This document shows positions 16,517-24,532 of a DNA stretch of 40,134 bases, piece by piece (the first letter of the stretch is position 1; every line of letters begins with the position of its first letter). Source of the stretch: Peptococcaceae bacterium (GTDB lineage Bacteria > Bacillota > Desulfitobacteriia > Desulfitobacteriales > Syntrophobotulaceae); contig WRHI01000013.1 in assembly GCA_009783315.1 (NCBI GenBank), positions 1 through 40,134 of the forward strand. Direction: 5' to 3'. The notes under the pieces were generated by a model. It was not told where the DNA came from. It saw only the letters and a list, made by a program, of their open reading frames with translations, and did no database searches. The position numbers and the translations under genes were made by a program.

Positions 16517-17344
16517 ATGATCGTCAACACAAACATCTCCAGTCTCAACGCCCAGAGAAACTTCGGTGCTAACAACACAAGCATGAGTAAGACTCTGGAA
16601 AAGCTCTCCTCAGGTCTCCGCATTAACCGTGCCGCCGACGACGCTGCCGGTCTCGCGATTTCCGAAAAGATGCGCGGACAGTTCAGAGGTTTGAACCAAG
16701 CTGTCAAGAATGCTCAGGCAGGCATCTCTTTGATCCAGACAGCGGAAGGCGCCCTGAACGAAACCCACAGCATTCTTCAAAGAATGCGCGAGCTGGCTGT
16801 TCAAGCCGCTACGGACACCAACACAGTGGATGACCGCGCAAAAATCCAGCTGGAAGTCAACGCCCTGACCGAAGAGTTGAACCGCATTGCCAGCACCACG
16901 GAATTCAACACCATGAAACTGTTAGACGGAAGCTACGCAACCAAGAAATTCCACATCGGCGCCAACGCGAGCCAGAGTGTTACCGTCAGCATCGCGAAAA
17001 TGACGGCGACAGCCATCGGAGCCGCCACCAGTGCGACCACTGCTTTGAAAATGACGTCACAAGCCAACGCCAACGCTGCCATCACAAAATTCGACGACGC
17101 CATCAACAAAGTGTCGGAAGAGCGTTCCAAACTGGGTGCGATTCAGAACCGTCTTGAGCACACCATCAACAACCTTCAGGTCGCTTCGGAGAACCTGACC
17201 GCTTCCGAATCCCGCATCCGTGACGCTGATATGGCTGCCGAAATGTCAGCCTTCGTCAAGAGCCAGATTCTGAGCCAAGCCGGTGTCTCTATGCTGGCCC
17301 AAGCCAACCAGGTTCCTCAAACTGTTCTGAAACTTCTCGGATAA
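16517..17344 (+). CDS. fliC: Flagellin 1
   Basis: A 275-residue flagellin made only of the conserved D0/D1 parts. The N-terminus MIVNTNISSLNAQRNFG through LSSGLRINRAADDAAGLAISE (about 1-137) and the C-terminus EERSKLGAIQNRLEHTINNL to SMLAQANQVPQTVLKLLG (about 200-275) flank a short variable stretch (about 138-195) rich in Ala, Thr and Ser. Those Ser/Thr residues are the likely targets for glycosylation by Maf. The product is exported by the flagellar type III system and polymerises into the filament. The start is fixed by CAAGGAGGATACCACC just before the ATG. The gene has a sigma-28 promoter and leader hairpins, and is followed 150 bases later by a near-duplicate. Confidence 0.97.
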   Translation: MIVNTNISSLNAQRNFGANNTSMSKTLEKLSSGLRINRAADDAAGLAISEKMRGQFRGLNQAVKNAQAGISLIQTAEGALNETHSILQRMRELAVQAATDTNTVDDRAKIQLEVNALTEELNRIASTTEFNTMKLLDGSYATKKFHIGANASQSVTVSIAKMTATAIGAATSATTALKMTSQANANAAITKFDDAINKVSEERSKLGAIQNRLEHTINNLQVASENLTASESRIRDADMAAEMSAFVKSQILSQAGVSMLAQANQVPQTVLKLLG

Positions 17345-17375
17345 ATTCAGCAACAAATGAGACTTAAGAACTCTT

Positions 17376-17401
17376 TAGAGAAAAAGCACACAATCCGATG
17401 A
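17376..17401 (+). promoter_or_regulatory. Sigma-28 promoter of flagellin gene 2
   Basis: TAGA (17376-17379), a 14-base spacer and TCCGATGA (17394-17401), in the same TTTAGAGAAAA context as the promoter of flagellin 1. Confidence 0.7.
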
Positions 17402-17431
17402 AGAAAGAGTAACTTCACAAAAAGCAAGACG

Positions 17432-17464
17432 GCTCCCTCAAGTTAAGACCTAACTTGAGGGAGC
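17432..17464 (+). promoter_or_regulatory. Strong leader hairpin upstream of flagellin 2
   Basis: A 14-base-pair perfect stem (17432-17445 with 17451-17464) closes a five-base loop. It lies after the sigma-28 promoter and 15 bases before the AAGGAGGA ribosome site. No T-run follows, so it is more likely a leader structure (mRNA stability or CsrA-linked control) than the terminator of flagellin 1, although it could also attenuate read-through. Confidence 0.6.
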
Positions 17465-17494
17465 AACTTAAAAACAATCAAGGAGGATACCACC

Positions 17495-18313
17495 ATGATC
17501 GTTAACACAAACATTTCCAGTCTCAACGCCCAGAGAAACTTCGGCGCTAACAACACAAGCATGAGCAAGACTCTGGAAAAGCTCTCCTCGGGTCTTCGCA
17601 TCAACCGCGCCGCCGACGACGCTGCCGGTCTCGCGATTTCCGAAAAGATGCGCGGTCAGTTCAGAGGTTTGAACCAGGCTGTTAAGAACGCCCAGACAGG
17701 TATCTCTCTGATTCAGACAGCGGAAGGCGCCTTGAACGAAAGCCACAGCATTCTTCAGAGAATGCGCGAACTGGCTGTTCAATCCGCCACGGATACCAAC
17801 ACAACGGACGACCGGGCAAAAATCCAGTTGGAAGTCAGCGCGCTGACCGCGGAATTGGATCGTATCGCCGATACCACACAGTTCAACACCATGAACCTGT
17901 TGGACGGAACCTTCAACGGTAAAGTCTTCCACATTGGCGCTAACGCGGGTCAGAAAGTCGACGTGGCCATCACAGGCATGGGCGCCACCGCCCTCAAAGT
18001 CAACAGTGCTGCGATAGACTTGAAAACTCAGGTTAAAGCGAATAGCGCCATCGGCGTTATCGATACCGCCATCAACAAAGTGTCGGAAGAGCGTTCCAAA
18101 CTGGGTGCGATTCAGAACCGCCTTGAGCACACCATCAACAATCTGCAGGTTGCCTCTGAGAACCTGACCGCTTCCGAGTCCCGCATCCGCGACGCTGATA
18201 TGGCTGCCGAAATGTCAGCCTTTGTCAAGAGCCAGATTCTGAGTCAGGCCGGCGTCTCCATGCTGGCCCAGGCTAACCAGCTTCCCCAGACAGTTTTGAA
18301 ACTGCTTGGCTAA
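17495..18313 (+). CDS. fliC: Flagellin 2
   Basis: A 272-residue paralogue of flagellin 1 with almost identical D0/D1 ends (about 1-137 and 197-272) and a different central stretch (about 138-190: TFNGKVFHIGANAGQKVDVAITGMG and onward). The ribosome site and first codons are nearly identical to those of flagellin 1, which shows tandem duplication. It differs by LPQTVLKLLG against VPQTVLKLLG at the end. It has its own sigma-28 promoter and leader stem and ends at a very strong terminator. The two flagellins probably form one mixed or segmented filament. The central Ser/Thr residues are fewer than in flagellin 1, so glycosylation may differ. Confidence 0.97.
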   Translation: MIVNTNISSLNAQRNFGANNTSMSKTLEKLSSGLRINRAADDAAGLAISEKMRGQFRGLNQAVKNAQTGISLIQTAEGALNESHSILQRMRELAVQSATDTNTTDDRAKIQLEVSALTAELDRIADTTQFNTMNLLDGTFNGKVFHIGANAGQKVDVAITGMGATALKVNSAAIDLKTQVKANSAIGVIDTAINKVSEERSKLGAIQNRLEHTINNLQVASENLTASESRIRDADMAAEMSAFVKSQILSQAGVSMLAQANQLPQTVLKLLG

Positions 18314-18343
18314 GACGAAGCAGCAAAGTCTTGTAAGATGTAA

Positions 18344-18384
18344 GCGAAACCCCCCGGCTTCACAGCCGGGGGGTTTCGCGATTT
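18344..18384 (+). terminator. Strong intrinsic terminator after flagellin 2
   Basis: A 16-base-pair perfect GC-rich stem (18344-18359 with 18364-18379), TCAC loop, then GATTTT. It separates the flagellin transcripts from the pse genes. Confidence 0.92.
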
Positions 18385-18450
18385 TGCCGTCCGCCCATGC
18401 ATAGATTGATCAAAACCTTGGCATATTGATGTAAAAAAGGAGTCATGCTC

Positions 18451-19449
18451 ATGCTCAACAATAAATCCATCCTCATCACCGGAGGCACCGGTTCATTCGG
18501 CCATCATTTCGTGCGATACATATTGGACCATTATGATCTCAAAAAAATCGTCATCTATTCCCGCGATGAATACAAGCAGTTCCATATGAGCGAAAAACTC
18601 AAAGATCATAAGCACAAACTCCGTTTCTTCATAGGCGACGTCAGAGACAAAGAACGTCTGCGCCGCGCATTTGACGGGATTGACTATTGCGTCCACGCCG
18701 CCGCGATGAAACAGGTGCCCGCCTGTGAATACAACCCGAATGAAGCCATCAAAACAAACATTCATGGGGCTATGAACGTGGTGGAATGCGCTTTGGATAT
18801 GGGCGTCAAACGTGTGGTCGCCCTATCGACGGATAAAGCGGTGAATCCCGTCAATTTATACGGAGGAACAAAGCTGGTCTCGGATAAGCTGTTTATCGCC
18901 GCCAACGCCTACGCGGGGAACAAAGACATCCATTTCTCCATTGTGCGTTACGGCAATGTGGCCGGCAGCCGCGGGTCGGTCATTCCTTTTTTCAGGCAGC
19001 TGATTAAACAAGATCATAATGAGCTTCCGATAACGGACTTCAATATGACGCGGTTCTGGATCAGCTTGGAAGAAGGGGTCGCGCTCGTTATCAAAGCTTT
19101 GATGGAGTCCCGGGGGGGAGAAACTTTCATTTCCAGGATTCCGTCATTTAAAATAACAGACCTGCTTCTTGCCATGTGTCCCGGCTGCCAAATGAGGGAG
19201 ATAGGCATACGGGAAGGGGAAAAGCTCCACGAAGTGATGATTACGAAAGAAGATTCCCGGCACACCTTTGAATACGATCACCATTATATTGTCTATCCCC
19301 ATATGGATTGGTGGAATCATTCCAGAATCATTCCGGGCGGAAAAGCGGTGGAGGCCGGCTTTGAATACAATTCTGGAACCAACGCCCAGTGGCTTGCCCT
19401 TGAGGAATTGCAGGAATTATTGAAAACGATAGAAACAGATTTGGATTAA
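18451..19449 (+). CDS. pseB: UDP-N-acetylglucosamine 4,6-dehydratase (inverting), PseB
   Basis: PseB is the first step of CMP-pseudaminic acid synthesis: it dehydrates UDP-GlcNAc at C4/C6 and inverts C5. The 332-residue extended SDR protein has the NADP-binding GGTGSFG (11-17), the catalytic region ALSTDKAVNPVNLYGGTK (DK pair and the YxxxK with tyrosine and lysine), and SIVRYGNVAGSRGSVIPFF, all typical of the FlaA1/PseB family. The ATG at 18451 is preferred over 18445 because the AAAGGAG site is then eight bases away and MLNNKSILITGGTGSFG fits the family start. It begins the six-gene pse run. No promoter was obvious in the 70 bases after the flagellin terminator. Confidence 0.95.
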   Translation: MLNNKSILITGGTGSFGHHFVRYILDHYDLKKIVIYSRDEYKQFHMSEKLKDHKHKLRFFIGDVRDKERLRRAFDGIDYCVHAAAMKQVPACEYNPNEAIKTNIHGAMNVVECALDMGVKRVVALSTDKAVNPVNLYGGTKLVSDKLFIAANAYAGNKDIHFSIVRYGNVAGSRGSVIPFFRQLIKQDHNELPITDFNMTRFWISLEEGVALVIKALMESRGGETFISRIPSFKITDLLLAMCPGCQMREIGIREGEKLHEVMITKEDSRHTFEYDHHYIVYPHMDWWNHSRIIPGGKAVEAGFEYNSGTNAQWLALEELQELLKTIETDLD

Positions 19450-19534
19450 GATATCATGAGATATGACGAAGAGAGCGGACTAGTACAGGTAGGCTGAGAG
19501 GCAATGAATGGAAATCGTGTTAGAGGGAGGGCTC

Positions 19535-20809
19535 ATGAAACTTGCGCTTCATGGCGGCGATCCTGTTAGAAAGACGCCAATTTATTATGGACATCAATAT
19601 ATTGACGAAACAGATTGCCGAGCAGTCCTTAATGTCTTGCTCAGTGACTTTCTAACAACGGGACCTATGGGGGCTGAGCTGGAAAAAAAGATGGCCGCTG
19701 TCACGGGAGCCCCCTTTTGTGTGGTGCTGGCCAACGGTACGGCTGCTTTGCACGCGGCCTGTTTCGCGGCCGGAATCAAAGAGGGGGATGAAGTCATCAC
19801 CACGCCTCTAACCTTTGCCGCTTCGGCCAATTGTATTCTGTATTGCGGTGGCGCGCCGGTTTTTGCGGATGTGGACCGCGATAGTTACGCTATATCTCCC
19901 GCTTCAATCCGGGAGCATCTTTCGCCCCGGACAAAAGCCGTGATTGCCGTGGATTTTGCGGGACAAGCGGCTCAGCTGGACGAGATCAAAGACATTTGCC
20001 GTCAACACAATCTTGTTTTTATCGAGGACGCGGCCCATTCTCTGGGCACTCAATACAATGGACAAAGCGTAGGCAGCATCGCGGACATGACCACATTCAG
20101 TTTCCATCCGGTCAAGACTGTCACAGGAGGCGAAGGCGGCGCCGTTGTCACCAATCACGAAGCGTTCGATAAAAAAATCAGGCTTTTCCGGTCACACGGG
20201 ATTACCCGCAATGCCGGTGAAATGGCACAAGATCCGGAAGGCCCGTGGTATTATGAACAGATAGAATTGGGATACAATTATCGTCTGACGGATTTTCAGG
20301 CAGCGCTGATTATGAGCCAGTTAGACAAGCTTGATCATGGGGTTGAAGATACAAACCTCAACAGCGCAGGGGACACCAGTATCAACAGGGTGAAGGATGA
20401 CAGCGGGTATACTGAAGTCAGTTTCGCCGCCCGCCGTAAGGCGATTGTGCAGAGATACAGACAGGCATTGACGGACATGCCGGAAATTGTCCTCCAAAAG
20501 GAAATCCCGCAGTCTGATACGGTTTGGCACCTTTTTGTTATTCAATTAAAATTAGAATTGCTGAAATGCGGCCGGCGGGAGTTTTATGACGCGTTGGCCG
20601 CGGAAAATGTCATCCCCAATGTACATTATATACCGGTATATTATTTGCCGTACTATCAAAAACTTGGCTATAGAAAAGGACTTTGTCCCAACGCGGAATA
20701 TTTGTACGAGAGAATACTCAGTCTGCCCCTCTATTACGCTATGAGTGACGATGATGTGGAAAGTGTCATACAGGCGCTGCAGAAAGTTGTCACTCATTAC
20801 AGAATTTAA
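19535..20809 (+). CDS. pseC: UDP-4-amino-4,6-dideoxy-N-acetyl-beta-L-altrosamine transaminase, PseC
   Basis: PseC is a PLP-dependent DegT/DnrJ/EryC1/StrS aminotransferase that aminates the PseB product at C4. Motifs include FLTTGPMGAELEKKMA, LANGTAALHAACFAAG, VDFAGQAAQLDEI, FIEDAAHSLG, SFHPVKTVTGGEGG (PLP lysine) and NYRLTDFQAALIMSQLDKLD. The product is 424 residues, longer than the usual 380-390. About 28 hydrophilic residues (EDTNLNSAGDTSINRVKDDS and neighbours) are inserted after the LDKLD helix, before ARRKAIVQRY. The ATG at 19535 follows AGGGAGGG. An upstream ATG at 19508 lacks a ribosome site. Confidence 0.93.
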   Translation: MKLALHGGDPVRKTPIYYGHQYIDETDCRAVLNVLLSDFLTTGPMGAELEKKMAAVTGAPFCVVLANGTAALHAACFAAGIKEGDEVITTPLTFAASANCILYCGGAPVFADVDRDSYAISPASIREHLSPRTKAVIAVDFAGQAAQLDEIKDICRQHNLVFIEDAAHSLGTQYNGQSVGSIADMTTFSFHPVKTVTGGEGGAVVTNHEAFDKKIRLFRSHGITRNAGEMAQDPEGPWYYEQIELGYNYRLTDFQAALIMSQLDKLDHGVEDTNLNSAGDTSINRVKDDSGYTEVSFAARRKAIVQRYRQALTDMPEIVLQKEIPQSDTVWHLFVIQLKLELLKCGRREFYDALAAENVIPNVHYIPVYYLPYYQKLGYRKGLCPNAEYLYERILSLPLYYAMSDDDVESVIQALQKVVTHYRI

Positions 20810-20949
20810 TTGTGAGGGGGGATAAGTGTAGAAATCAGGCTCAGAACCAGTGGTCTGTGCAGGGGTGAATCCCTCCATGCAATCCATTTAAAATGATTTG
20901 GACTTGGCGGAGTACGAGTATAGGACTACAACAAAAAAGGAGGCCTGTT

Positions 20950-21639
20950 TTGAAGATCGCAATCATACCGGCCCGAGGCGGCAGCAAACGTATACCACGC
21001 AAAAACATTCGCGAGTTTTGCGGCCAGCCCATAATGGCTTATTCCATTCAGGCAGCTTTAAAAAGCGGCCTGTTTGATACGGTCATGGTGTCCACAGACG
21101 ACGCCGAGATTGCGGAAATAGCCCAAGAGTTTGGCGCTCAGGTTCCCTTCAAGCGCAGCGCCAAAAATTCCGGCGATCTTGCCTCAACCGCCGAAGTCTT
21201 AGCAGAAGTCTTGGAGCAATATAGTCTGCGGGGACAGGAATTCGAGCAGGTATGCTGCATTTACCCTGCCGCGCCTTTTGTCACCGCGGAAAAATTAACG
21301 AAAGGCATGTCCCTGTTGGCTGAACAAGCAAATTATGTCTTGCCGGTTGTCCAATATTCCTACAATCCTCTGCGTGCCGTTGTGATCCGGGACAACTATA
21401 TCCACATGCAGTACCCCCAGTTTCTCGGGGCGCGCAGTCAGGACTTGGAACCTATCTATCATGATTGCGGACAGTTTTATTGCGCCAAGACGGCGGCTTT
21501 CTTGCGGGATAAGACATTAATAGGCGAAAAAACCGTGCCATTGATTATGCCGGAATCCGAAGTCCAAGACATTGATACCCCGGAAGACTGGAAGGCGGCC
21601 GAGAGCAAATTTCAGCGAATGAGTTCTCAAGATGGATAA
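20950..21639 (+). CDS. pseF: CMP-pseudaminic acid synthetase, PseF
   Basis: PseF activates pseudaminic acid with CTP to give CMP-Pse, the donor used by Maf. The 229-residue protein shows the CMP-sugar synthetase signature IAIIPARGGSKRIPRKNI at the N-terminus, VMVSTDDAEIAEIA, CCIYPAAPFVTAEKL and the late VQDIDTPEDW. It starts with TTG at 20950, placed seven bases after a strong AAAGGAGG. Family alignment excludes the upstream in-frame ATG at 20893. A 140-base gap separates it from pseC, the largest inside the pse run, but I see no promoter or terminator in it. Confidence 0.94.
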   Translation: MKIAIIPARGGSKRIPRKNIREFCGQPIMAYSIQAALKSGLFDTVMVSTDDAEIAEIAQEFGAQVPFKRSAKNSGDLASTAEVLAEVLEQYSLRGQEFEQVCCIYPAAPFVTAEKLTKGMSLLAEQANYVLPVVQYSYNPLRAVVIRDNYIHMQYPQFLGARSQDLEPIYHDCGQFYCAKTAAFLRDKTLIGEKTVPLIMPESEVQDIDTPEDWKAAESKFQRMSSQDG

Positions 21640-21692
21640 GGGCGTGGCCTCCCCCCTCTGCCTTGAACATAATTTAACGGAGGACCCCCAAA

Positions 21693-22751
21693 GTGAGTCT
21701 TATCGAAACCGTCAATAACAATCAACCCTACATTATCGCCGAAATGAGCGCGAATCACGGCAGCGACATAAATGTTTCGCTGGCCATTGTCCACGAAGCC
21801 AAAAGAGCCGGCGCGGATTGTCTGAAGATCCAGACTTACACCGCCGACACCATGACCATTGATTGCGACAATGAATACTTTCGTATTAAGGGCGGACTGT
21901 GGAACGGGTATAAACTGTACGACCTGTACAAGGAAGCCTTTACCCCGTGGGAATGGCACAAGGCCATCAAAGATGAATGCGATTCAATTGGGATTGATTT
22001 TTTGTCAACGCCTTTTGACACGACAGCCGCGGATTTTTTGGAGGATTTGGGGGTACAGGCTTATAAGATTGCTTCATTTGAACTGGTGGATGTACCGCTG
22101 ATCCGTCATGTCGCCCGTAAAGGCAAACCTATGATTGTGTCTTGTGGCATGGGCAGCATCGAGGAAATTCAGCTGGCGGTGGATACAATGCTCGGTGAGG
22201 GCTTGAGCCGGGAGCAGGTCTTCTTGCTGAAATGCACCAGCGAGTATCCCGCTGATCCGGCTGACATGAACTTGGCGACAATACCGGATATGGGGTCGCG
22301 TTTTGGCGTCAGGATCGGTTTGTCCGACCATTCTATGGGTTTCCTCGCGCCGGTGGTTGCCCTTTCTCTGGGAGCGTGTATTATTGAGAAACATTTTTGT
22401 CTTAGCCGCCGCTTCAAAAATCCCGACAGCGCTTTTTCTATGGAACCGGCGGAATTTGCCGAGATGGCGGACAAGATAAAGGAAATAATGGAAATAATGG
22501 GGAACATTAGCTACGCCTTAACAGAAAAGGAGCAGGATTCCCTTGTTTTCCGGCGTTCGGTGTTCGCTGTTAAGACGATCAAAAAAGGAGAATTTTTTAC
22601 CACAGAGAATATTCGCTGTATTCGGCCTGGTTACGGCATGGCGCCTAAGTTTTATGACGTGTTGCTGAACACTTCAGCGAAACAGGATTATGAACGCGGG
22701 GAACCTGTTCAATGGACAATGGACAATGGACAATGGACAATGGACAATTGA
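21693..22751 (+). CDS. pseI: Pseudaminic acid synthase, PseI, with a repeat-derived C-terminus
   Basis: PseI condenses the 6-deoxy-altrose intermediate with phosphoenolpyruvate to form pseudaminic acid. The 352-residue protein has the NeuB-type TIM barrel (PYIIAEMSANHGSDINVSLA, DCLKIQTYTADTMT, DFLSTPFD, YKIASFELVD, IGLSDHSMG, IIEKHFCLSR) and a C-terminal SAF antifreeze-like domain (about 290-345: SVFAVKTIKKGEFFTTENIRCIRPGYG). It starts at GTG after CGGAGG. The last 13 residues (QWTMDNGQWTMDN) are translated heptamer repeat, replacing the usual short tail after RGEPV. The stop codon TGA (22749-22751) lies in the one divergent repeat unit. The catalytic parts are intact, so the enzyme should work. 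Confidence 0.94.
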   Translation: MSLIETVNNNQPYIIAEMSANHGSDINVSLAIVHEAKRAGADCLKIQTYTADTMTIDCDNEYFRIKGGLWNGYKLYDLYKEAFTPWEWHKAIKDECDSIGIDFLSTPFDTTAADFLEDLGVQAYKIASFELVDVPLIRHVARKGKPMIVSCGMGSIEEIQLAVDTMLGEGLSREQVFLLKCTSEYPADPADMNLATIPDMGSRFGVRIGLSDHSMGFLAPVVALSLGACIIEKHFCLSRRFKNPDSAFSMEPAEFAEMADKIKEIMEIMGNISYALTEKEQDSLVFRRSVFAVKTIKKGEFFTTENIRCIRPGYGMAPKFYDVLLNTSAKQDYERGEPVQWTMDNGQWTMDN

Positions 22752-22766
22752 CAATGGACAATGGAG
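22711..22766 (+). repeat. Heptanucleotide tandem repeat AATGGAC across the end of pseI
   Basis: Eight consecutive seven-base units: five perfect AATGGAC, then AATTGAC (22746-22752), another AATGGAC and a terminal AATGGAG. The unit is the same as in the arms of the MITE copies at 5474 and 8011. The tract encodes the tail of PseI, and the divergent sixth unit supplies its TGA. Because seven is not a multiple of three, each gain or loss changes the reading frame. Confidence 0.95.
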
Positions 22767-22767
22767 A

Positions 22768-22798
<31 letters not shown>

Positions 22799-22815
22799 GG
22801 AGATTTTTTGTTTTG

Positions 22816-23334
22816 ATGGATAAGCATGATTGTTTTGAGTCGACGCGGCTGCTCTATAGGGGCATAAACGGTTCTGACGCCCAGTGTCTCGTTGAGTGGC
22901 GGTCAACATATGAGCTGATCCGATTTTTCAGGAATCCTGAAGCTTTATCCCTTGAGGGTCATATAGCGTGGTTTCGCGACTCCTATTTGAGCGATGCCGG
23001 CCGGTTTGATTTTATCATTGTGGAAAAACGCTCCTCAAAAAAGATCGGCACTGTGGGCGTCAATAACCTTGATTATCATAAACGTTCATGCGAGCTGTCT
23101 TATATGATCGGGGACAGTGCTTTCCGACGTCAAGGGTTTGCCGGGGAAGCCATTTTGGCTGTGATGGGGCGTCTGAAACGAGAGGGGATCGGGCTGTTTT
23201 ACGCTGAGATTCACCGTGACAACACAGCGTCCTTTCTCACAGTAGAAAGATTAGGGTTTTCGCGGTATTCTCAGGAAGGGGACTTTTTGGTGTATTTGCT
23301 TGAAGAGTTTCTTGAGTTTCATGAAGAGAGCTGA
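22816..23334 (+). CDS. pseH: UDP-4-amino-4,6-dideoxy-N-acetyl-beta-L-altrosamine N-acetyltransferase, PseH
   Basis: PseH is the GNAT-family enzyme that acetylates the 4-amino group with acetyl-CoA. The 172-residue protein has the typical LLYRGINGSDAQCLVEWRS, IRFFRNPEALSLEGHIAWF, the acetyl-CoA loop MIGDSAFRRQGFAGEAILAV and FYAEIHRDNTASFLTVERLGF. ATG 22816 is the family start. The AGGAGGGG supplied by the repeat lies about 16 bases upstream, which is unusually far, so a TTG at 22813 or coupling to pseI may be used. The same frame is open upstream to 22690 through both repeats, so translation could also enter from a frame-shifted pseI. Confidence 0.9.
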   Translation: MDKHDCFESTRLLYRGINGSDAQCLVEWRSTYELIRFFRNPEALSLEGHIAWFRDSYLSDAGRFDFIIVEKRSSKKIGTVGVNNLDYHKRSCELSYMIGDSAFRRQGFAGEAILAVMGRLKREGIGLFYAEIHRDNTASFLTVERLGFSRYSQEGDFLVYLLEEFLEFHEES

Positions 23335-23352
23335 TAACGAAGAAGGGATAGT

Positions 23353-24444
23353 ATGATCTGGATACGTGCTGACGGAAACCAGAAAATGGGTTTGGGTCAT
23401 ATAATGCGATGCCTGGCTATCGCGGACGCTGTGCGCCGGCGAGGCGAGGAAGCGGCTTTTGTTGTTGCCGATGAATGTGTGGAGGGGCTGCTTACCGAGC
23501 GCGGTTTTCCTGTTGTTGTGCTCAATTCTTCATGGAATGACATGGCGTCGGAAGTTGAAGCGATGCGGCGCCTTATTGAAATCCATACCATTAGGAAGCT
23601 GATGATCGACAGCTACGCTGTGACGCCCGGGTATCTTCAAAGCCTTTGCGAGCTGGCTTATATTGTCTGCCTGGATGACTTGAACACTTTTCATTATCCT
23701 TGCCATATGCTCATCAACTACAATTGTTATTACGAAAAATTTGACTACCCCAGTCAGTATCCCGGCGTCGAACTTTTATTGGGGTGCCGGTACGCGCCGC
23801 TGCGGGATGAATTTCGCGGTTTGCCCCGACGGATTCCTCACCGTGAGGTGAAATCTGTTCTGGTCACAACCGGTGGAACGGATCCCGGCAATATTGCGGG
23901 GAAGCTTACAAAAATGGCGAAAGAAACAAGGGATTTTAGAGACCTCGAATTCAAAATCATAGCGGGACGCTTTAATTCCCATATTGCGGAGCTGAGAAAA
24001 ATGGCTGAAGATTACCCCGGCGTCACTGTGCGGTTCCCTGATTGTCAGATCGTTGGACCGGCAAGAGGCAGCTCTGCTGACAATGGTCATATGGTCGAAT
24101 CAAAAAGAGCCGATTCTCTTGTTAGCTGTCAATTGTCCCATGATGTTGCTGTTTCCGCAGGAGGCTCGACACTATATGAATTGTGCGCCTGCGGAACGCC
24201 AACTGTGACATTCTCATTCACCGATAATCAAGTGGAGGGTGTCGCGTATTTTGGCGGGGGATACATGATCAACGCGGGAGATACCCGGGACAACGAGACG
24301 TTATGTTTGACCAGAATGCTGGACGGGATAAAACGTTTTGTGTCTGATTATGAATTGCGCCTCGAATTGTCAGAAAAGACCCAGGGCCTGGTTGACGGTC
24401 AAGGCGCTAACAGAATCGCGGAAAAACTGTTAACGTCTCTGTGA
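23353..24444 (+). CDS. pseG: UDP-2,4-diacetamido-2,4,6-trideoxy-beta-L-altropyranose hydrolase, PseG
   Basis: PseG removes UDP from the diacetamido sugar before condensation by PseI. The 363-residue GT-B-fold protein begins IRADGNQKMGLGHIMRCLAIADA (the GxGHxxRC motif with the catalytic histidine), has MIDSYAVTPGYL and VCLDDLN, VLVTTGGTDPGN, and VSAGGSTLYELCACGTP in the nucleotide-binding half. Between VRFPDCQI and DVAVSAGG about 25 extra polar residues are inserted (GPARGSSADNGHMVESKRAD and onward), where relatives have a short MAELM-type loop. GAAGGG precedes the ATG, 18 bases after pseH. It is the last gene of the pse run. Confidence 0.93.
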   Translation: MIWIRADGNQKMGLGHIMRCLAIADAVRRRGEEAAFVVADECVEGLLTERGFPVVVLNSSWNDMASEVEAMRRLIEIHTIRKLMIDSYAVTPGYLQSLCELAYIVCLDDLNTFHYPCHMLINYNCYYEKFDYPSQYPGVELLLGCRYAPLRDEFRGLPRRIPHREVKSVLVTTGGTDPGNIAGKLTKMAKETRDFRDLEFKIIAGRFNSHIAELRKMAEDYPGVTVRFPDCQIVGPARGSSADNGHMVESKRADSLVSCQLSHDVAVSAGGSTLYELCACGTPTVTFSFTDNQVEGVAYFGGGYMINAGDTRDNETLCLTRMLDGIKRFVSDYELRLELSEKTQGLVDGQGANRIAEKLLTSL

Positions 24445-24532
24445 GAGCGAACTTCGAACATGGTGTTTCTAAACCGGTTAGGTTATAATGTGATAAGAAA
24501 TGACCAAGTGAGGGGAGGAGGGTGTTCAATAA

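Noticed and set aside
17432-17464. Hairpin as terminator of flagellin 1
   Set aside because: No T-run follows, and it lies after the flagellin 2 promoter; kept as a leader structure instead.
20810-20949. Structured RNA or riboswitch between pseC and pseF
   Set aside because: There are short stems (GGGG with CCC), but no known riboswitch core, promoter or terminator.
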